64,000 bases of DNA. It comes from Trigonopsis variabilis (Eukaryota > Ascomycota > Trigonopsidomycetes > Trigonopsidales > Trigonopsidaceae). How positions within the stretch are numbered: the stretch's first letter is position 1; the number at the start of each line of letters is the position of its first letter. Both the position numbers and the translations under genes were made by a program. Shown here piece after piece: positions 60,912 to 64,000 of this stretch. The stretch is taken from the NCBI GenBank assembly GCA_003707065.3, contig PPXM03000002.1, positions 806,001-870,000 on the forward strand, read 5' to 3'. The notes below the pieces were generated by a model that worked only from the letters and a program-made list of their open reading frames with translations, did no database searches and had not been told where the DNA came from.

Positions 60912-63641
60912 TTGGCTCGCTGTTTGGCTTGTCTTGGATATCGCACGCTCGTTTTATATCATGATATATGGTTCTTCGCACGTGTCTTTTGGCTCTACTA
61001 CCCTGTTCGCACAATCTACCAACAGCATCTAGTGTTTAAACCACGTTCTTCCTTGCGCCTCTGCCAAGAGACTTTGGTTCTCCTTGGCATCCCCAATATC
61101 TAGTGTGCCAAGTCCTAATCTCTTAAGTGGCCTAAACTGATCGCCACGTCCCAGTGTGCGGTGGGGAGAGTATCCGTCACAAGACAGCACTGACGGGTGA
61201 AGAAACTTACGGATAATGTGTTCCACCTTGCTGGAGCAAAGTTTAAACTATACCACTTCTTTCGCTTGTTGATGATACCGTCGTGAGAGCCATCTCATCG
61301 ATCTTCTTCGGGAGTCATGCCAAGGCCGATCTAAAGTCCTCGTTGTCTTTTCCCTTGGATAGGCCATGTGGCATGATGCACCCGTTGACGATTTTCGTAC
61401 CCTCTAATCATTTTGAGCTTTGTCTTTGTCTTTGTGAACAATTGATGGAAATCTTTCTCGCCGGTCATTCTTATCGGTAATCGACTGGACCCTGCGAGAT
61501 TTACAGGAATATTGGAAAAATAGATACTGGTCTGGCAAGCGCGTGGCTGTAAGCTTAGGATGCCGTTGAACGGTCTTTTACTTTGTTTGGTCCGTTAATT
61601 GGCTCCTTGGTAGCTCTTGTAGCTCTTTGTGCATCTCGACAGAGATGATAGTCGTAGATTCCTACTACATAGACCATCCGGCTTTAATCGGTCGATGATA
61701 AGAAGTTTGGCACGTGCTGAGGCCTCTTGTTGACGTAGAACAAAGACGGTGAATGGCGCGATGCAGCCATTTCTGCTGGCAACGATACGACCTATGTGGT
61801 GAGCGATTGTCATTTACCTCGTGGAAAGGAATGAGTAAAGAGCGAAATTAGGGTCAGATGCAATATTTCAAAGGGGTTTAAACATGTTTGCACAGACATT
61901 GGACCTGTGATCGTCCCATCGTCCGTCAAAACAGTTAGTCTTTCCTAGATAGGCAAGAATGGCCCAATGTGGATATTACTTTTTCCTATTCCGATTATTT
62001 CATAGTAAAATGAGCATTGGTTACTTTTCATGAAAATCGAATCGTTTTTCCTCTTTTTCAGGATGGTTTGATGATTTAGGTGAACCTGTTTGTTTTTCAA
62101 CACTAAAATAATAACAGCGTAAAGTATTTCATGTTCACTGACATTAACGCTTGAATTTGGTTATAACAAGGAATAATTATCGCAATAGGTTGGATTTGAT
62201 GCTTCGATTTAGGTGGCCTTTTGTGTTGTTCACAGTGGGAATTATCGAGCGATCAGCGGACTTGTCGACAGTGGTAGAAAAAATGGCCAACAACCACTTT
62301 CCTGTCCCATGAATGTATACGCAGCTAACAGGGATAAAAAAAGAATAGAAAGAACACAGAATACCAGATATAAACGACCAGAGTGTTGTCGAGTTACGTC
62401 GCCTGTGAGAATGGAGGAGGCTTTGTCCACTCCACAGGCCCATAGGAAACTAAAAACGAAAGACTGTCGAGCCCACGATCTACAATTGGACATGCTCAAG
62501 CTAGAGATATAGACGGTGATTAGAAGAGATACTCTCCTAAAGGACAAGAGACACTTGTGACAGAAGGAAGCCATCAACAGCAAGCCATGTGTGCATGAAA
62601 GCAAGTCTAAATATCATATCGAGAACGGTAGAGGCGCATACAAATCTGAATGAAGGTAGATAAAAGATAGCAGGGAACTGAGGTCCATAAAAGAGCTCAT
62701 CTGACAGATTATAACGGAATAAGATGATAGATCGTGTCCAATGGGAAAAAGATCCTGCTTCTACTAGGCACAAAGTTTACATATTCAGAGAAGAACAGGA
62801 AATACTTAAGTAACTTGAGGATGCGTCTGGCGAAATCTCAGTCAAGATCAGTGTGGAAGGATCTCAGCTGGACGTCGTTCCCCTTCTATCTTAATATACG
62901 AGAGACCTCTCACTTGCTTACTGAGTGTCTGGCGATTAGCTGCGATGCTCACGACGACAGTGAAATTCGGTGCAACACAATTGCTGCCAAAAGAGCGAAT
63001 GAGAATGAATATCTCTACGTCGAGCGAGGTTAACCTTAACCCCCCTCGATGACAACCTAGTAGAGCGCTGTCCGCCCACGATACACACGCGTCTCACCAA
63101 CTAAAATAGAAGTACTAATGAGACAAATGCATAGATGAATACAGACAACTTATTCGAAATTGAGAGACATAGATAGATCATTCAGAATAAGGTATTAAAG
63201 GTCTCGATGAAAGGAAAAGCTATGACAATTCAATATTAAAGACTCACGCACAGCGACGCAAGAACGCACGGTCTGATGAATAAGAACTATCGTAATCAGC
63301 AAAGTAGATAAGCGACAGAGGGGAATAAGACAATATTTTTGGTGACAATGATGTTTGTTTGTGAATGGGTTGTGATGAGAATGTGATGATATTACAATGT
63401 TTATTTATTCCGGGGTAATGATCGTCCTAGAGGCAACGCAGCGTCTACGGCAGATTAATTTGTACCTCTACGGCGCCTCGACGACAAGAAACATAATCAC
63501 ATATAAATTCAACCAATATTGTAAGAATGTAAGGTATTAAATTCCTTGGACGAGGCAACAAGACGCGAATGACGCGACGCGGCAAGTTACCCTCCCTGTA
63601 TTTAAATAAACAGCCGGCAGGGATACAGAAAAAGCGACACT
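60912..63641. other. Intergenic, 2.7 kb, PHO89 and KIN4 promoters
   Basis: The largest gap in the window, between divergent genes. It contains phosphate-type boxes near PHO89, another CACGTG at 61711-61716, and overlapping minus-strand frames with hydrophobic stretches (62242-62604 and 62537-62773) that I cannot assemble into a known protein. A plus-strand frame at 62734-63033 has no ATG start. A long KIN4 leader is likely. Confidence 0.45.
60979..60984 (-). promoter_or_regulatory. CACGTG box upstream of PHO89
   Basis: Perfect CACGTG 68 bp before the PHO89 start, with CACGTT at 61042-61047. These are the two forms of the Pho4 site. VTC1 in this window has the same box at a similar distance. 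Confidence 0.55.
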
Positions 63642-64000
63642 ATGGGGGACGAACGGGTTCGGAACGAACGAAGCCATGGGAAGCGAGAAGTATATTTTGG
63701 AGATTATATTCTTGGGTCTACGTTAGGGGAGGGGGAATTTGGCAAGGTGAAACTGGGCTGGAAAGCGAATGAAGCTCATCCCCGTCAGGTAAGTTGGAAG
63801 AAATAAACAAACAGGAACGGTGGTTAACGACGATAGGTTGCGATAAAATTAATAAAAAAAGAAAACATTCCTCCCAACTCTTCACGGGAAATCAAGGTGA
63901 AAAGAGAAGTGAACGTTCTGAGATCGGTGCATCACCCCAATATTGTCCATCTCGAGGACGTGTTGCAGACAGAGCGATATCTTGGAATTGTTTTAAAGTA
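63642..64000 (+). CDS. KIN4/FRK1-like Ser/Thr protein kinase (5' part)
   Basis: N-terminal part of a protein kinase, cut by the window edge. Exons 63642-63788 and 63837-64000 onward; the 48-nt intron has donor GTAAGT and branch-like TTAAC 8 nt before the AG. The glycine loop reads LGSTLGEGEFGKVKLGW, then the catalytic-lysine strand VAIKLIKKENI, helix C with EIKVKREVNVLRSVHHPNIV, and LEDVLQTERYLGIVLK. The GEGEFGKVKLGW start and IKVKREVN helix are characteristic of Kin4/Frk1, kinases of the spindle-position checkpoint. Other CAMK-group kinases such as Snf1 relatives differ here. The rest lies beyond the window. Confidence 0.8.

Noticed and set aside
61711-61716. CACGTG as a third phosphate box of PHO89
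   Set aside because: It is 800 bp from the start codon; too distant to claim without further support.
1-64000. A secondary-metabolite or defence gene cluster
   Set aside because: The glycosyltransferase, aldo/keto reductase and ACC deaminase are scattered among housekeeping genes, with no synthase, transporter or regulator nearby.

Overview
The window is nuclear DNA from an ascomycete fungus, probably a yeast-like one. Support: a DASH-complex subunit (DAD2), homoaconitase of the fungal alpha-aminoadipate lysine route, an HDEL-tailed protein disulfide isomerase, VTC1, RHO2 and a Kin4-type kinase. Introns are frequent but tiny: I placed 28 in 16 genes, most 33-48 nt long. They have GTRNGT-like donors and a CTAAC/CTRAY branch site only about 5-8 nt before the AG. 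That points to an early-branching or intron-retaining yeast lineage (Taphrinomycotina, or a Lipomyces/Yarrowia-like Saccharomycotina); I cannot decide between these. I support 33 protein genes, one cut at each window edge, plus two doubtful reading frames. I recognised no transposon, virus-like element, CRISPR array, rRNA or convincing tRNA.

Layout. 1-9.2 kb: PBP1/ataxin-2 (3' end cut off), a small GPI-type surface protein, shugoshin (SGO1), DAD2, NUP133 and a Tctex-type dynein light chain. 10.4-19.8 kb: an Erp-type p24 protein, a Mep1/3-type ammonium transporter, VTC1, PDI1 and a family-2 glycosyltransferase. 20.2-28.1 kb: a very large SNF2 ATPase with C-terminal zinc fingers, a bacterial-type ACC deaminase, and an STF2-like hydrophilin under a heat-shock element. 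28.9-36.8 kb: HAL3/SIS2, phosphoserine aminotransferase and LYS4 (tail to tail), and an aryl-alcohol-dehydrogenase-type aldo/keto reductase. 37-48.6 kb: ELP5, SEC22, IES6, NDC80, TBP, a GDS1-type winged-helix protein, an OMS1-like methyltransferase, a six-exon SR protein and a seven-exon RHO2. 50-64 kb: NST1, mitochondrial mL40, galactokinase, ETF-ubiquinone oxidoreductase, PHO89 and the start of a KIN4-like kinase.

How the genes relate. This is ordinary eukaryotic gene order without operons. Three chromosome-segregation genes lie in the window (SGO1 and DAD2 in tandem, NDC80 apart). VTC1 and PHO89, both phosphate genes, each have a CACGTG box about 60-70 bp upstream of the start codon. SER1 has a perfect Gcn4-type site. 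The points most worth a second look are the 6-nt microexon in RHO2, the ACC deaminase with all diagnostic residues, a HAL3 protein lacking two of the three PPCDC catalytic residues, a Mep protein with Glu at the first twin-His position, the SNF2/zinc-finger giant, a perfect 13-bp hairpin, and a G-quadruplex-type repeat just upstream of GAL1. I found no convincing undescribed multi-gene system.
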